Below, piece by piece: positions 54,156 through 64,000 of a stretch of DNA of 64,000 nucleotides. Under the pieces are notes generated by a model that was given only the letters and a program-made list of their open reading frames with translations, was not told where the DNA came from and did not search any database. The stretch lies in the NCBI GenBank assembly GCA_037178975.1, contig JASJZH010000005.1:7306001-7370000 (forward strand), read 5' to 3'. Origin of the DNA: Oscheius tipulae. Its lineage: Eukaryota; Nematoda; Chromadorea; Rhabditida; Rhabditidae. A program made the position numbers and the translations under genes. Each line of letters begins with the position of its first letter. The first letter of the stretch is position 1.

Positions 54156-54318
54156 ACAAGATTCCGAACGAACCAGAAAAGTAATCAGTTCCGTAAATTA
54201 TGTTAGAAGCATGACCACTTCAATGTTCCTTGTCATTATTAGGTTATGAAACTCGATCGCTTTACCTTCGCAAAGTTTGGTGTGTTTCTGCTCTCCTGGC
54301 AAATTCATTTTTTCAGTT

Positions 54319-54513
54319 CTACTGCCAAGTTCGAAAAACAAGAACATTTCCTTGGTGGTTGTACAGAGAACGATGAGATCACCCGGAGTCACGCTGTTCG
54401 ATAGACGAAAAAATGCCTGGTTGATAAAAAATACTAAAGCTATACATGTTCGAGAAAGTTGCGCAAGGAACAAATGGAACTTCGCAAGAAAAGTGATTAA
54501 CGAGGACACGTAG
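54319..54513 (+). repeat. dispersed repeat, copy 2
   Basis: Shares ordered blocks with 28535-28757, as described there, with a deletion of about 25 bp relative to copy 1. It lies upstream of the Cys-loop receptor gene. Confidence 0.65.
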
Positions 54514-54539
54514 ATGTAGAGCATGCCCTTTCAGTTTCA

Positions 54540-55650
54540 GCAGACGGGAGTAGGAGATGAAGTCATCTGTCGATTCAGCCTGCAAACTGGAGGAAGAAAA
54601 AAACAGGAAGTATAGCAGGAGACGGCTTGCGAGAGAAACCGGGGGACATCCTGAGAAAGAGACGACATGAGAGATAACAAACTGCCCTTGAAACAAAAGA
54701 AGAGGCACATCGGGGTAAAAGGAGAGCGTGAGACTGTCCTTGGAACAGCAGAAGGATACTCGTCCTGACATCGGGATAGATCTTTTTGGGCCCGCCCAGA
54801 CATCAGATCGAGAATGTGCAGATTGGTCTTGTTCACAATGACGTTCTTCAAAGTGTGAATCGCCCGAGAGCTCAGATGGCCGGGGTCATCGTAGACGCCT
54901 TCGAAGATTTCGCGGATCATGTCTCCTAGGCTGAAAAGGTCATCTGGCACTTCGATCCGGCTCTCCTTGTCCTTCGCGATCTTGTCTTCGCTAATCCTCA
55001 GCAGGAAACTCCTTGAACTCGACAGTATCAGAAATTCTTACCTGGCGAAAGACACCGCCCATCAACACGACGACCAACACGAAAGCGGCCCCACGTTGTC
55101 CATGATATCGCGAAGGACAGGGTCAATCGTGGCCAAAACCTTGTTGGACAACATACTGCATTCATCAAGAATAAAAACGTCAGTGTCTTTGAGCAGGAGT
55201 CCTTCAATCGTGGACCGTCCAAATAGATTAAACGCTTCTCACCTGATAGCACAGTGTCGACTACTCTTTTCTGTTTCGGATTGAACTTGCATTACGTCTC
55301 CTCGCCAGTGATGACATGATGCACAGCAATGTCCTGCATTGAAGCTGGTCGAACGTACTACGTCGTGATGAGGGACATGAGTCGGATGTTCATCGGCAGA
55401 CACATCTCCAAGATGACAAAATAGGGGCTTCTGCGTCGGCAGCCGTCCTTCCTCGATTGACGTAAATTTCCGACATCTTCGCCTTCTAAGTGTCCCAATG
55501 AGCTTGCACATTGGGACACATAGAAGGTGAAGAGAGTGGCGAAGACAGTTTGAAGGCCGCATCCCTTATCGCAGCATTGAAGTGCTCGGGATTCCTGATC
55601 AGACCCATTGCTTGGGCTTCTGGTGTTGTGGCTTTGGAAAACAATCATTG
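54540..55650 (-). mobile_element. decayed Helitron helicase remnant
   Basis: Minus-strand fragments of a PIF1-type helicase are visible in shifting frames. FNPKQKRVVDTVLSGEKRLI followed by YLDGP is the lead into motif I, but the GTGKT part is gone. LLLKDTDVFILDECSMLS carries Walker B, VLMGGVFRQV is the GGDFRQV motif with a substitution, and LGDMIREIFEGVYDDPGHLS matches the same block of the copy at 60.2-63.9 kb. Stops and frameshifts rule out function. Confidence 0.8.
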
Positions 55651-55964
55651 TCAAGTGATTCTAGTGTTTTTAATGAAATTTATAAGTAAGGATATATAGA
55701 TGATTAATAGATTTCCGTACTAGTTAAGAAAAACAAAAAAACAAAAGAATTCTGGATGATTCTATTTTTTCCCCACGTCTCTGTATGTGTGTGTGTTGAA
55801 GGGAATGCGGACAGATAAAAGTGGGAGGAAAGGGTCACGACAGTTGGACAGAAGGAAGTAGAAATCGAGCAGTTTTGGAAGTATCAGATCATTACTGGCA
55901 TTGAGCCCCAAGGGACGTTAGCATTACTTGTATTAAAAAAGCCTTAAACATATATTAACTCATT

Positions 55965-56321
55965 GTGTTTCCATCAATTATGGTTGCTTCCAAAAATCGC
56001 TTCACAAATAAGAACGCTTGTACTACTACTACTACAAGGAATCCGGATGTCGCTACCAAGCCAGCCACCCCGGAAATCAAGTCAAAAGAGGATCTTAAAA
56101 AGTTCTGCAAGGAGTTCAACGGTGACTACGCTGCAGCCGTCATGGTCATTTGTTCTGCATTGATGGTTCTTCTGCCGGATACTCCTGATGTGAAACCAAC
56201 TGCAACACAGTTTGTGGAGGAAAAAAAGAGGAAACCTTTGAGCAGATCGAGAGAGGTCGTTCCCTTGTGGTTTCAAAGAAGATACAAACAAGACTGCGCA
56301 ACTTCAGTACGAAGAGGATAG
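55965..56321 (+). CDS. orphan open frame between Helitron fragments
   Basis: A 118-codon open frame with internal ATG gives MVASKNRFTNKNACTTTTTR, KSKEDLKKFCKEFNGDYAAA and VMVICSALMVLLPDTPD. It runs against the Helitron orientation. It could be a captured exon, a transposon accessory frame or chance. No family is recognised. Confidence 0.3.
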   Translation: MFPSIMVASKNRFTNKNACTTTTTRNPDVATKPATPEIKSKEDLKKFCKEFNGDYAAAVMVICSALMVLLPDTPDVKPTATQFVEEKKRKPLSRSREVVPLWFQRRYKQDCATSVRRG

Positions 56322-56392
56322 GAATTGTCTTGGTTGGAAGAGAAAAGAGAGAGAAATCGAACAAAAGTAGAAGAGGTCCATCAGGTTACAGC

Positions 56393-58519
56393 TCAAGCAT
56401 CCACAATGTTCCGCGTCTTCGGGTCCCTTGCGGGGGTCAAGATCTTGACTCCATGTTGCGAGGTGGCGCGAGACAGAGCTACATACAGCTGCCCGTGACA
56501 GAAAACACTTTCAGTGAGGTCCACACCCACTTTTTCTAGGCTCTGACCCTGGGCCTTGTGGATTGACATCGAAAAGGCTAGCTTGATTGGGGCGTCTCTT
56601 CAGTGAGAAGTAGCTTCTTTGAACTGCAAAGTAAGAACAGTATCAAACTTTTCGAGACTTTCGGCTCAGATTACAAGAGGCCTAAAATATGAAATGGAAA
56701 CGGAGTTTGTAATCTTACCTTGTTCGGAGTTTGGTCGTATCGACCAAGAATGACTTCGGCTCCCTTCCGCGGTCCCGTAATTTGTGCGCACCTCAGAATC
56801 CTTTCGCCGAATCCGGTCACTTGAATTGGATTGAAGATCGTGTCTCGACGCATCAGATGATAGCGGATATACATAAGCAATGTACACTTCCTGTTCTGAC
56901 GACCATTACGAACAAAAATCAGTCTCTCCTTGAACCACATGTTTCCTTCCGACTGATTATAGAAGAACAGTGGGTACAACATGGAGACCTCGCAGACCAA
57001 CAGAGTACTCGCATTCGGGAATGGTTCCGTCCAGATCCAAAACAAAGACAGCCGCAATTCGTAATGGGAAGATTGTACCGTTTCTTGTCGACGTTTCGTC
57101 CGTGATGGAAGAGGAGGCGGACATCCGGAAATTCCCGGCCTTCTTGCTCTGCAGCCACTCTCTTCGCTTCGTAAACTTCTCCCAACATCCTGTAGTTGAT
57201 CGCATGGATGTAGTTTGCACTCATGAAGCGCGAAAGAGCCACCATTAGCTGAGGATTGCAATTGGAATTTGCCACATGTCCAGATCGCAGGCTCCCTACT
57301 TCCACGGGATCGATGATGTAGAGCTGGCCATAGGCTGGTGACTGTCCATCCTGAGGAAAAGCATATCCCACAGCTCTCGTGACTGCTCCGTGAAAAGCTT
57401 GTACTCCAGGTCCTCGAGGCTGTGTAATCTGAGCCGAAAGTCTCGAAAAGTTTGATACTGTTCTTACTTTGCAGTTCAAAGAAGCTACTTCTAGAGAATT
57501 GTTGTAGGATCGAAGATTCTCGAGGAAGTTCTTGGAGAAGCTATTGGTGCCCTTGTAGAGTTCTCTCAATCCTCGGTCAGGGAATAGCGGAAGCCGAATC
57601 TTGCCATTGACACAACAAATGTTATAAGTGCCGTCCCCCTGTAGGGCAAACTCTCCTAAACAAAGTTGATTAAAGTCTGGGATACAAAGGTGGGAAGAAT
57701 TTGGAGTGACACTGTGTGCAATATGAATCCATGGCTCCGATGTAATGTTTAGGCGGGACTGTGGCGGTATAGGCAATGCGATTGTAAAAAGGAGGGAAAC
57801 TAACTGGTTGTAGACCTGTTGGTGGCGCTCTGCATCTGATAGTCTACGGGTTTCTGTTTCTTCCGAGATCTCTCGAGCTCGCAGATTCTGATGTTGAACA
57901 GCATCGGCCTCTTGCCTTCGAGCAGTCTCTTCCGGGATCTCTTGAGATCGTGCCAGCTGCATGTGGTGCAAGTTGGCAGCGTTCCTGTGGGCCGTCTCTT
58001 CTGCTGTCTCTCCTGATCTCTGATTCTGTCGATAAAGAACATCAGCTTCTCGTCTCCTTGCTGTCTCTTCGTTTGTTTCCCGAGATGAAACTTCTTGTCT
58101 GGATAGTAGAACGGCTTCTCTACGCCTTTCAATTTGCTCTTCCGTAGTACTAAAACATGCTGGCGCTGTTCAAATAAAAAGACTTATTTTGCTCGACGAA
58201 TGCGCTGCAGCTCATTCCGTCTTTCGTTCTGAGACTGGATGTGAAACTGTTGAGCATGGGCAAACATTGATGGTGGAGCAGGGAAGAATTGTACAGGCAT
58301 CATCGTCAGTTGTGGAGATGTAAGAGGCCACATCGTCGAATGAGGGAATGGGATAATTAAAGATGGGAAGGGCGGCTGCTGCAGGACGTAGTTTGCCATC
58401 GAGTCCGTGGCTGTGATAGTTCTTGCAATCGGATGTCCTGGTCCATGTACTTGGCTGTTTCGGTGCCTCGCGGCCCTCATCCGCTCTCTTTGACGGGGTC
58501 TTCTTTCGTCCGGATCCAT
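56393..58519 (-). mobile_element. internally deleted Helitron
   Basis: Reading from 58519 (MDPDERRPRQRERMRAARHR), the N-terminal part has a run of about five degenerate 23-residue RREA/EETARR units (57810-58140), then the Helitron N-terminal region (LPLFPDRGLRELYKGTNSFS, YGQLYIIDPVEVGSL, KERLIFVRNG, LMRRDTIFNP). At about 56822 this jumps directly into the helicase C terminus (VTGFGERILRCAQITGPRKG), then ends with [20 protein letters not shown] and the motif [20 protein letters not shown]. The Rep HUH/tyrosine core and helicase motifs I-IV are missing. It cannot mobilise itself. A 69-bp inverted duplicate (56606-56674) interrupts the helicase tail. Confidence 0.85.
56606..57492. repeat. 69-bp perfect inverted repeat inside the deleted Helitron
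   Basis: 56606-56674 is the exact reverse complement of 57424-57492 as far as I can read, with 749 bp between. The distal copy is normal Helitron coding sequence (ASLNCKVRTVSNFSRLSAQI), so the proximal copy is the inserted one. Confidence 0.85.
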
Positions 58520-58827
58520 TGTGTAACTTAAAAGTGAAGCAAAAGCGCAAGCTAATCTTTGTCTTTGTTGCAGCAAATTGCAAAAGTTACTTGCTTTCTT
58601 GACCTTGTTGCTTTCTTGAGTGAATTCGAACTCGATTTGGCTTGACTTGCCGAAAATTAGTATGCGCACAAAATAGTGCACACTAATTGGCAACACTGGC
58701 TTCAGACAGACAGACAGACACACAGACACAGACGCGAGGACATTCTGAAATAGATAACAAAAGTGATGTAATAGCAGTTACTGAAACATTGTTATCGAGT
58801 CATGTTTCCGAGGGTTTAGTTATAGAC

Positions 58828-59290
58828 CAGCTGCCGGCGGCAGCTTCGCAGCCCTTTGGCCTTTGCTTAGAATTGACCACAGGCGGCTGCGCCGCTTGCC
58901 TATTAGCAGTTTCTTCTACAGCTGGCTTGTCCCCTTGTCTCTTGACATGAAATGACTTGTCAGCTTTTTTGGGTATTAGTGTTGACATGCAATTGTGCGG
59001 ACACCATGACAGGCGGACGGATAAAGACGGCTTCGCCATTCTTTTGCCATCAGTTTACATTAGCGGCTGCGCCGTTTCGTGGTTACAGTGATAAAAGCCA
59101 AGTTCTATAGCGCACCCAAAGTTGACCTGTCAACCAATTTAGGCAATAACTGTTTTTGAACAACAAAACTTTTGAACAACTAATTGGCTCGCTTCTGTTT
59201 CGCGGCCAAACAAACAAACAAACAAACAAACAAACAAACAGACAAACAAAGAAACAGTCCGCCACAGAAACCATCGCGCTTTAGATAGTA
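58828..59290. mobile_element. insertion inside the LINE fragment
   Basis: About 460 bp separates two adjoining parts of the endonuclease. It holds the hairpins GCTGCC-GGC-GGCAGC (58830-58844), AGGCGGCTGCGCCGCTTGCC (from 58881) and tagcggctgcgccg (from 59061). It has no coding frame. It looks like a short non-autonomous element. The edges are approximate. Confidence 0.5.
59207..59250 (+). repeat. (CAAA)n microsatellite
   Basis: Eleven CAAA units in a row with one CAGA, between cgcggc and gaaacagtcc. Confidence 0.95.
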
Positions 59291-59934
59291 GAGATGATTT
59301 GCCGTATTCTATGGTTAGGTGTGATCGTAATACCACAGAGGGTGGTGTTCTTTTTCTGGTGGAAGATCTTATTCCCTACGCGGTGGTAAAAACATATAAA
59401 GAGACATGTAATGTCTTAGTAATAGATCTTTTTGTCAATTTAGGCAGAATCCGATTAGTGTTGGTCTATCCGGCACCCGAATACGAACGTTTATGATTGC
59501 GACAATCTATTAAAATTAATTCAAAACATGGTCAGTTGTAAACCTTCCTCTACAGTAGTTCTTGGTGATATTCCAATCTATTTAATAACCTAATCTTAAA
59601 AAATAACGTAGACTTTGTTACGTGTAATAATAATATCCTTGACTGGATTTGTTTGTCGGGAGGCTGTACTTTCTAATACTATAAAATTAGCCCTTTTTGG
59701 AAACTGGAAAAACTAATCATTGCGTCATAAAATTGACACGGTTTTATCTTCTGTGCAGGGAGGCTAACGGCGCACACACAGCGCAGATGAAAGTATTCTG
59801 CTGCGACCAACTGTTAAATGGGGAAATTTTTTTAACAAAGTTTAGACGACTTAGAAAAAGAAGTAAGAATGTTGAAAGCTATATTCCACTTTTTTTTTTC
59901 TTTTAAACTTTTTGACTAACTTTGTTCTGAACAA

Positions 59935-59966
59935 GTTAGGCTGCGCCCCTTCGGGGCGTGCCTAAC
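59935..59966. repeat. GC-rich hairpin, candidate Helitron 3' end
   Basis: gttaggctgcgcccc pairs with ggggcgtgcctaac with one bulged base and a TTC loop. On the minus strand it is followed by CCTAAC, so a CTAA (CTRR) end lies right after the hairpin. Its position about 260 bp past the helicase end and its orientation suit the terminus of the long Helitron at 60.2-64 kb. The base after CTAA is C, not the T expected from the A/T target rule. Confidence 0.5.
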
Positions 59967-60223
59967 GTGTCTATTTTAAATTGTTTTTAAATTTTAAATT
60001 GTCTATTGTCTTGTTTCACAAAAACAAAAATGAGCCTTAACACTGTTTACTTCTCTCAGGGGAAATATGTGGGGAAACAATATAATGCACTCTGGTAGTA
60101 GGAATCTCAAATTTCAGTTGCTCAAATTGAGGGGTAGGGAAGAGAAAAAGTGAGAAGGAAGGGAAAGAATCAGGCGTAGTTGTAGAGAAAAGAGAGAGAT
60201 CGAAGGAGAGTAGAAGAAGTCCA

Positions 60224-63200
60224 TCAGGTTACAGCTCGAGGATCCACGATATTCCGAGTCTTCGGGTTCCTTGCGGGGGTCAAGATCTTGATTCCATGTT
60301 GCGAGGTGGCGCGGGACAGAGCTACATATAGCTGCCCGTGACAGAAAACACTTTCAGTGAGGTCCACACCCACTTTTTCTAGGCTCTGACCCTAAGCCTT
60401 GTGAATTGACATCGAAAAGGCTAGGCTTGGCGTCTCTTCAGGCGTACTGAGAGACCTAAAATATGAAATGGAAACGGAGTTTGTACTCTTACCTTGATCG
60501 GAGTATAGGTCGTATCGACCAAGAATGACTTCGGCTCCCTTCCGCGGTCCCGTAATTTGTGTGCACCTAAGAATCCTTTCGCCGAATCCGGTCACTTGAA
60601 GGCGACTTCCATTACAAAGTCCTTCCTTGACGTTGATGTTGCGCAGGAGCATGACAACGGCTCCTTTCTTCAGGCGGAGTGTGTGAGGAGGGAGATTGGA
60701 AGGAGTTTGCTTATTGAGGAATTCGGTTGGATAGTAATTGTGTCCATCCTCGTCCACATCGACACTATCCGCACTATGGTAGGTTTTTGTCTCACCTGGA
60801 AAAAGTGTGCAGTGTATATCGAGACGAAAAAAGTAGCTACCTGTCATTCGCTCCAATATGCTGTTGTTGACTCTATCGACATCCTTATTCTTCGGGCACA
60901 GGATGGCACGCTGGTTGATCAGATTGGCGTCATTGAATGATCCCTCGAAGATCTCCTGGATCAAATCACCATGACTGAGTATTTCTGGTATCAATGCGAT
61001 TCTTCCGGATTTGTCATCTGGTAGTATGCCGTTTCCAACTTGAAGAATGTACTGCATCCAAGCTACTTGATCCTGCTGAACCCTCATATTTCGAGTCAGC
61101 TTGATCTGATCGAATAGACGGAAAAGGGGACAATTCTTGAGACTGATCTCGAAGGGTTGGAATCGACCCACTTTGGGAGGAATTGGCAAGACCTAAAAAA
61201 GTTGAAAAGTGTTTAGAATTGACAAACTTGTCTAAAGTCGCCGCCGAGTAAAATTGACTTTCCTCCGAACGGTGTCGTGTTGCCATGAATGTCTTGCAGG
61301 ACACTATCCATCGTAGTGAGCATCGATCCAGATAGCATAGAGGCCTCGTCGATGATGAAGTAGTCGATATCCTTCAGAGCTCTTCCTTCTTTGGAATTTG
61401 GCTTGATGTTCGATGAGCGACAATCCTGTTCAATGTTGAATTTGAACGCTGAGGCGAGAGTCTGTCCCTGTGGAAGTAGATTCGAAGCAATGCCAGTATA
61501 TGCGGAGCAAAGCACTTTCTTCCCAGCAACTAAATTGCGTATGAGAAAAGGGGAGAAAAACTGACCTTTCAACATGTGGTAGAGACACCTGTAGAGGAAT
61601 GTCTTTCCTGTTCCTCCGGGACCGTCAACAAACGCCAGCTTCACGACCCCGTTGAAGATGCGGTCGATTGCATTCGACTGTTCAGGGTTAGCACGAAGCA
61701 GAGGGAGCATGCGACTCAACTCGGCCTGATGGTCGACCGAATCTAGCATGAGGATTGTTGCTCTAGGACCGGGAGGAGGAGGAATGAAGTCTTCGAGACG
61801 CAAAGAAACGCATTGGTCTTTGATAGCGTAGTAGGCCAGGTTGAAGGAGCAATTGAGGTCTTGTGCTGAATAATGTTTTTCAAAGGGTTTGAGCAAAAAA
61901 CTCACTACGGTGAAAAAAGTCTCCAGCAAGATCAGCCTTGAAGCTGTTCCAGACCTGCTGGGCGTCTCGCGGCGAAATTCCCTCTACGAACATGAGAAGA
62001 GAGGCAAAGAAGGATAGAATTTGGCAGGCCGTTCCACTGGTAGTAGCTTCGGTCATTGATGCCATCAGATGGCCGGTCGAATTCAAAAGTCCCATTGACT
62101 TGGCAGCATCCGAGAAAGTTGTGTGAAGGACTCCTTGGACCTGTCGCAAGTCTTCAAACTTCGTGGCTCCTTTGACATGGAATAGAAGAAGCCGAAGAGC
62201 GTATCGCTCCACTTCGCGCGGTGAGGCCATCATGACTCTGCCGATGTTAGAGTTTGAAGCTCTCTTCGTCTTCCAGCAGCCTTTGCAACTGCGTGCATTC
62301 AAGATGAACGTCTAAAATTGTCTCGAAAGAATAACAGAGGCGTTCTTACGTCATTGTTCTCGTATGTAAAGTGCTCCGGCATCTCATTGTAGTAGACGGT
62401 TCTCGGATCAACTGGACCCAGATCCTCTCCTCTTGCCTCTTTTTCTTCCCATTCTGCACAAACGTTGAAGTAGGCCATGAGAGTGCTGTTCTTCAGGCAC
62501 TGTAGAGCGGCGTCGGCTCTGTTGCGATTGAATACAACACTTTGTTGCTCAGGCAGATGGATCTAGAGACATCATTTTTGGAACAGAACATTACTCACAG
62601 CCAATACGACGACAGAGTGGGATTTTTCCTGGATCGGAAACTCAAGGATGCGATGCATTCCTTCCGGCGGACAAATGTATCTCCCATCGATGAACTCTTT
62701 GATCTCGTCGACGACTTCCACGTGCAGCTCTGCCCTGTCGTTGCCCTTGAACACGTACTTGAAGATGTAGCGGCAGGCGGTTACCATGACGCACATCTCC
62801 ACGTTGAGATGGCAGTCATATTTCACAGACAGGTATTTGCAGTAGGCGACAACGTCTCGGTTGTCGTATATCTGAAAGAGAGCAGTAAAATCAGAAACAG
62901 AGACATACTGTGGAGTTGCCTCGTGCGTCGATGATTCGGGCCATGGCTCCGTTATTCCGTCGCATCGTCTTGACGAATCCATCTTCAGGTATCGTAGTAG
63001 CCTCGATCCAGGGCTTCGGGAATTTCTTGGTACAGATGTTTTTCTCACGATCCCAGCAGGGCGATGTTGGACTGCATCTTCTGTGAAGCATATGGCTGCT
63101 GACAGCTTCGAAAACTGGATACATGGGATCATTTGCATCGGCACACAGTGGTAGTTCAGAAGAGATTATGGCGTCAACTGATAGAACAGTTTCTGGGAGA

Positions 63201-63900
63201 GAAAAAGTTGTTATACTTACCAAGATCGACCGTGTTCGGCTTGTCCTCCGTGGCCATTGTGAACAGCATGTGGGCATGCGGCAAACCCCTCTTTTGGAAC
63301 TCCGTTACTGAGACTCAAGCTGTTGTTTTGCCGAGAATCCAGTGTTCTTTGATATCGGCTAGAAGCGCCTTGTGCTTCATTCTGAAGACTCGAGCGACCA
63401 AATCTGGAGCATCTTGGGCTGTTTGGCCAGGGAGCAAATTTTCCGATATTTCCCGCCATTTCGGGTTCGAAGTCATTGTGATGAAGAGGTCGGGCTTCCC
63501 AAATCGTGTGACAATTGCCATCGAATCCTAAAAGAAAGTTTGAGAAGAAAAAAGCTGATATACTCTGTATGCCGCCTGCATGTATCTGGGCGAGTTCACA
63601 AACGTTGGCCCGAGAACTATCCTTGTTCCGATGTTACCGTTGTCTCCGCTAGAGACAGCGTCTTGAAGCTGCTGATAGTTCTCGGCTCGAAGTTGGCCCT
63701 GATTGTTCCGATGCCAGTCTGCCCACTTCCCACTCTTTGACTCCACTTTCTATCCCTCAAACCCACTTCCCTTTCACTCTTTGAACCCATTTTTCCGATT
63801 TGTCGACCCAACTGCCTGTCCAAGTATTGCTATCGTCCCTGGGGAGCACAATCACAGTTATATCCTCTGATACCTTTGAATTTTGCCCGGTTTCTATTCC
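60224..63900 (-). mobile_element. Helitron with Rep and PIF1 helicase, disabled
   Basis: Rolling-circle DNA transposon gene, reading from beyond about 63.9 kb. Rep part: NQGQLRAENYQQLQDAVSSG, RFGKPDLFITMTSNPKW, FQKRGLPHAHMLF (HUH metal site), YCKYLSVKYDCHLNVEMC and CRYIFKYVFKGND with the paired catalytic tyrosines (YxxxY). Helicase part: Walker A FVDGPGGTGKTFLYRCLYHM, SAYTGIASNLLPQGQT, Walker B YFIIDEASMLSGSM, LLGGDFRQV, QIKLTRNMR, then VTGFGERILRC and [20 protein letters not shown]. Several 37-44 bp introns are spliced by nematode rules. It is disabled by a TGA at 63315-63317, inside Rep just before the HUH motif, and by a TAG at 60392-60394 where the sister copy has CAG. The 5' part is unclear between 63.75 and 64 kb. 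Confidence 0.9.
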
Positions 63901-64000
63901 CTTCTGCCAGCCTGTACTGGTCCTTCTCTCTCACTTCGCCCTGTTCGCACTTTCCGCGCCAGTCGAGCTACCATGACAGAAGCAACGTTCTCCCAAAGAA

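Larger units (their letters stand above)
58756..59700 (+). mobile_element. LINE retrotransposon endonuclease fragment, split
   Basis: NKSDVIAVTETLLSSHVSEG (58756-58827) and, after an interruption, YSMVRCDRNTTEGGVLFLV, LVIDLFVNLGRIRLVLVY and SSTVVLGDIPIYL (59300-59590) are ordered pieces of an APE-type endonuclease. TETWL, R.DR....GGGV and GD motifs are characteristic. A frameshift follows PAPEYERL. No reverse transcriptase follows. The family (RTE, CR1 or other) cannot be fixed. Confidence 0.65.

Noticed and set aside
59207-59250. Regular short repeat considered as a CRISPR-like array
   Set aside because: It is a simple tetranucleotide microsatellite without spacers, in a eukaryotic genome.
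63750-64000. Extension of the Helitron N-terminal coding region to the window end
   Set aside because: Frames here do not match the expected Helitron N-terminal blocks; the sequence may be intron or decayed, so it was left unassigned.

Overview
The window is nuclear DNA of a nematode, with genes on both strands. The evidence is gene architecture and content. Almost every gene is cut by many very short introns (about 35-60 bp) with T-rich, often weak 3' splice sites. Several start codons follow an AG acceptor directly, as expected for trans-splicing. Nematode-specific families are present: a cuticle collagen with an RQKR processing site, srg/srv-like serpentine chemoreceptors, a bestrophin and a Cys-loop receptor without the vicinal cysteines. 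I cannot name the genus.

Layout. 1-1.55 kb: 3' part of a beta-tubulin gene. 1.6-4.9 kb: no recognisable gene, but a 556-bp near-perfect hairpin repeat. 4.9-7.7 kb: a 15-exon bestrophin. 8.75-16 kb: a compact housekeeping cluster with the Hippo kinase (MST1/2), GPALPP1, parvulin PIN4, KIN17 and TIM14/DNAJC19; KIN17 and PIN4 look like an operon, and KIN17/TIM14 share a 301-bp divergent promoter. 16.7-19 kb: an MKK7-type MAP2K. 19.2-20.1 kb: a frame-broken membrane-protein gene. 20.4-22.2 kb: PDIA6 (P5) ending KTEL. 22.6-23.4 kb: a small secreted protein. 24-28.1 kb: two tandem chemoreceptor genes on the minus strand, the second holding a third receptor gene nested on the opposite strand in its large intron. 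28.9-34.2 kb: TRMT2A and a type-B carboxylesterase. 34.2-37.4 kb: mostly gene-free, with a second long inverted repeat and one small gene candidate. 38.6-39.2 kb: a Gly/Cys-rich secreted-type protein. 39.9-45.5 kb: a chromodomain protein, ABCF1 and a small lysine-rich protein. 45.8-50 kb: an unrecognised protein with repeated RFSAP motifs, and a small downstream gene. 50-54.2 kb: a single-pass membrane protein, a cuticle collagen and a Cys-loop receptor subunit. 54.5-64 kb: a transposon graveyard with three Helitron-derived segments (a decayed helicase, an internally deleted copy and a long copy with in-frame stops), a LINE endonuclease fragment split by an insertion, and GC-rich hairpins.

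Most reading frames were rebuilt by splicing by eye with phase checks; several gene models (MST, KIN17, bestrophin, MKK7, GPALPP1 and the receptors) close exactly in phase over all exons. I did not find a clearly new multi-gene system. The observations most worth following are the two long hairpin repeats, the nested receptor locus, the rearranged Helitron cluster, the frame-broken membrane-protein gene and the unrecognised RFSAP protein.
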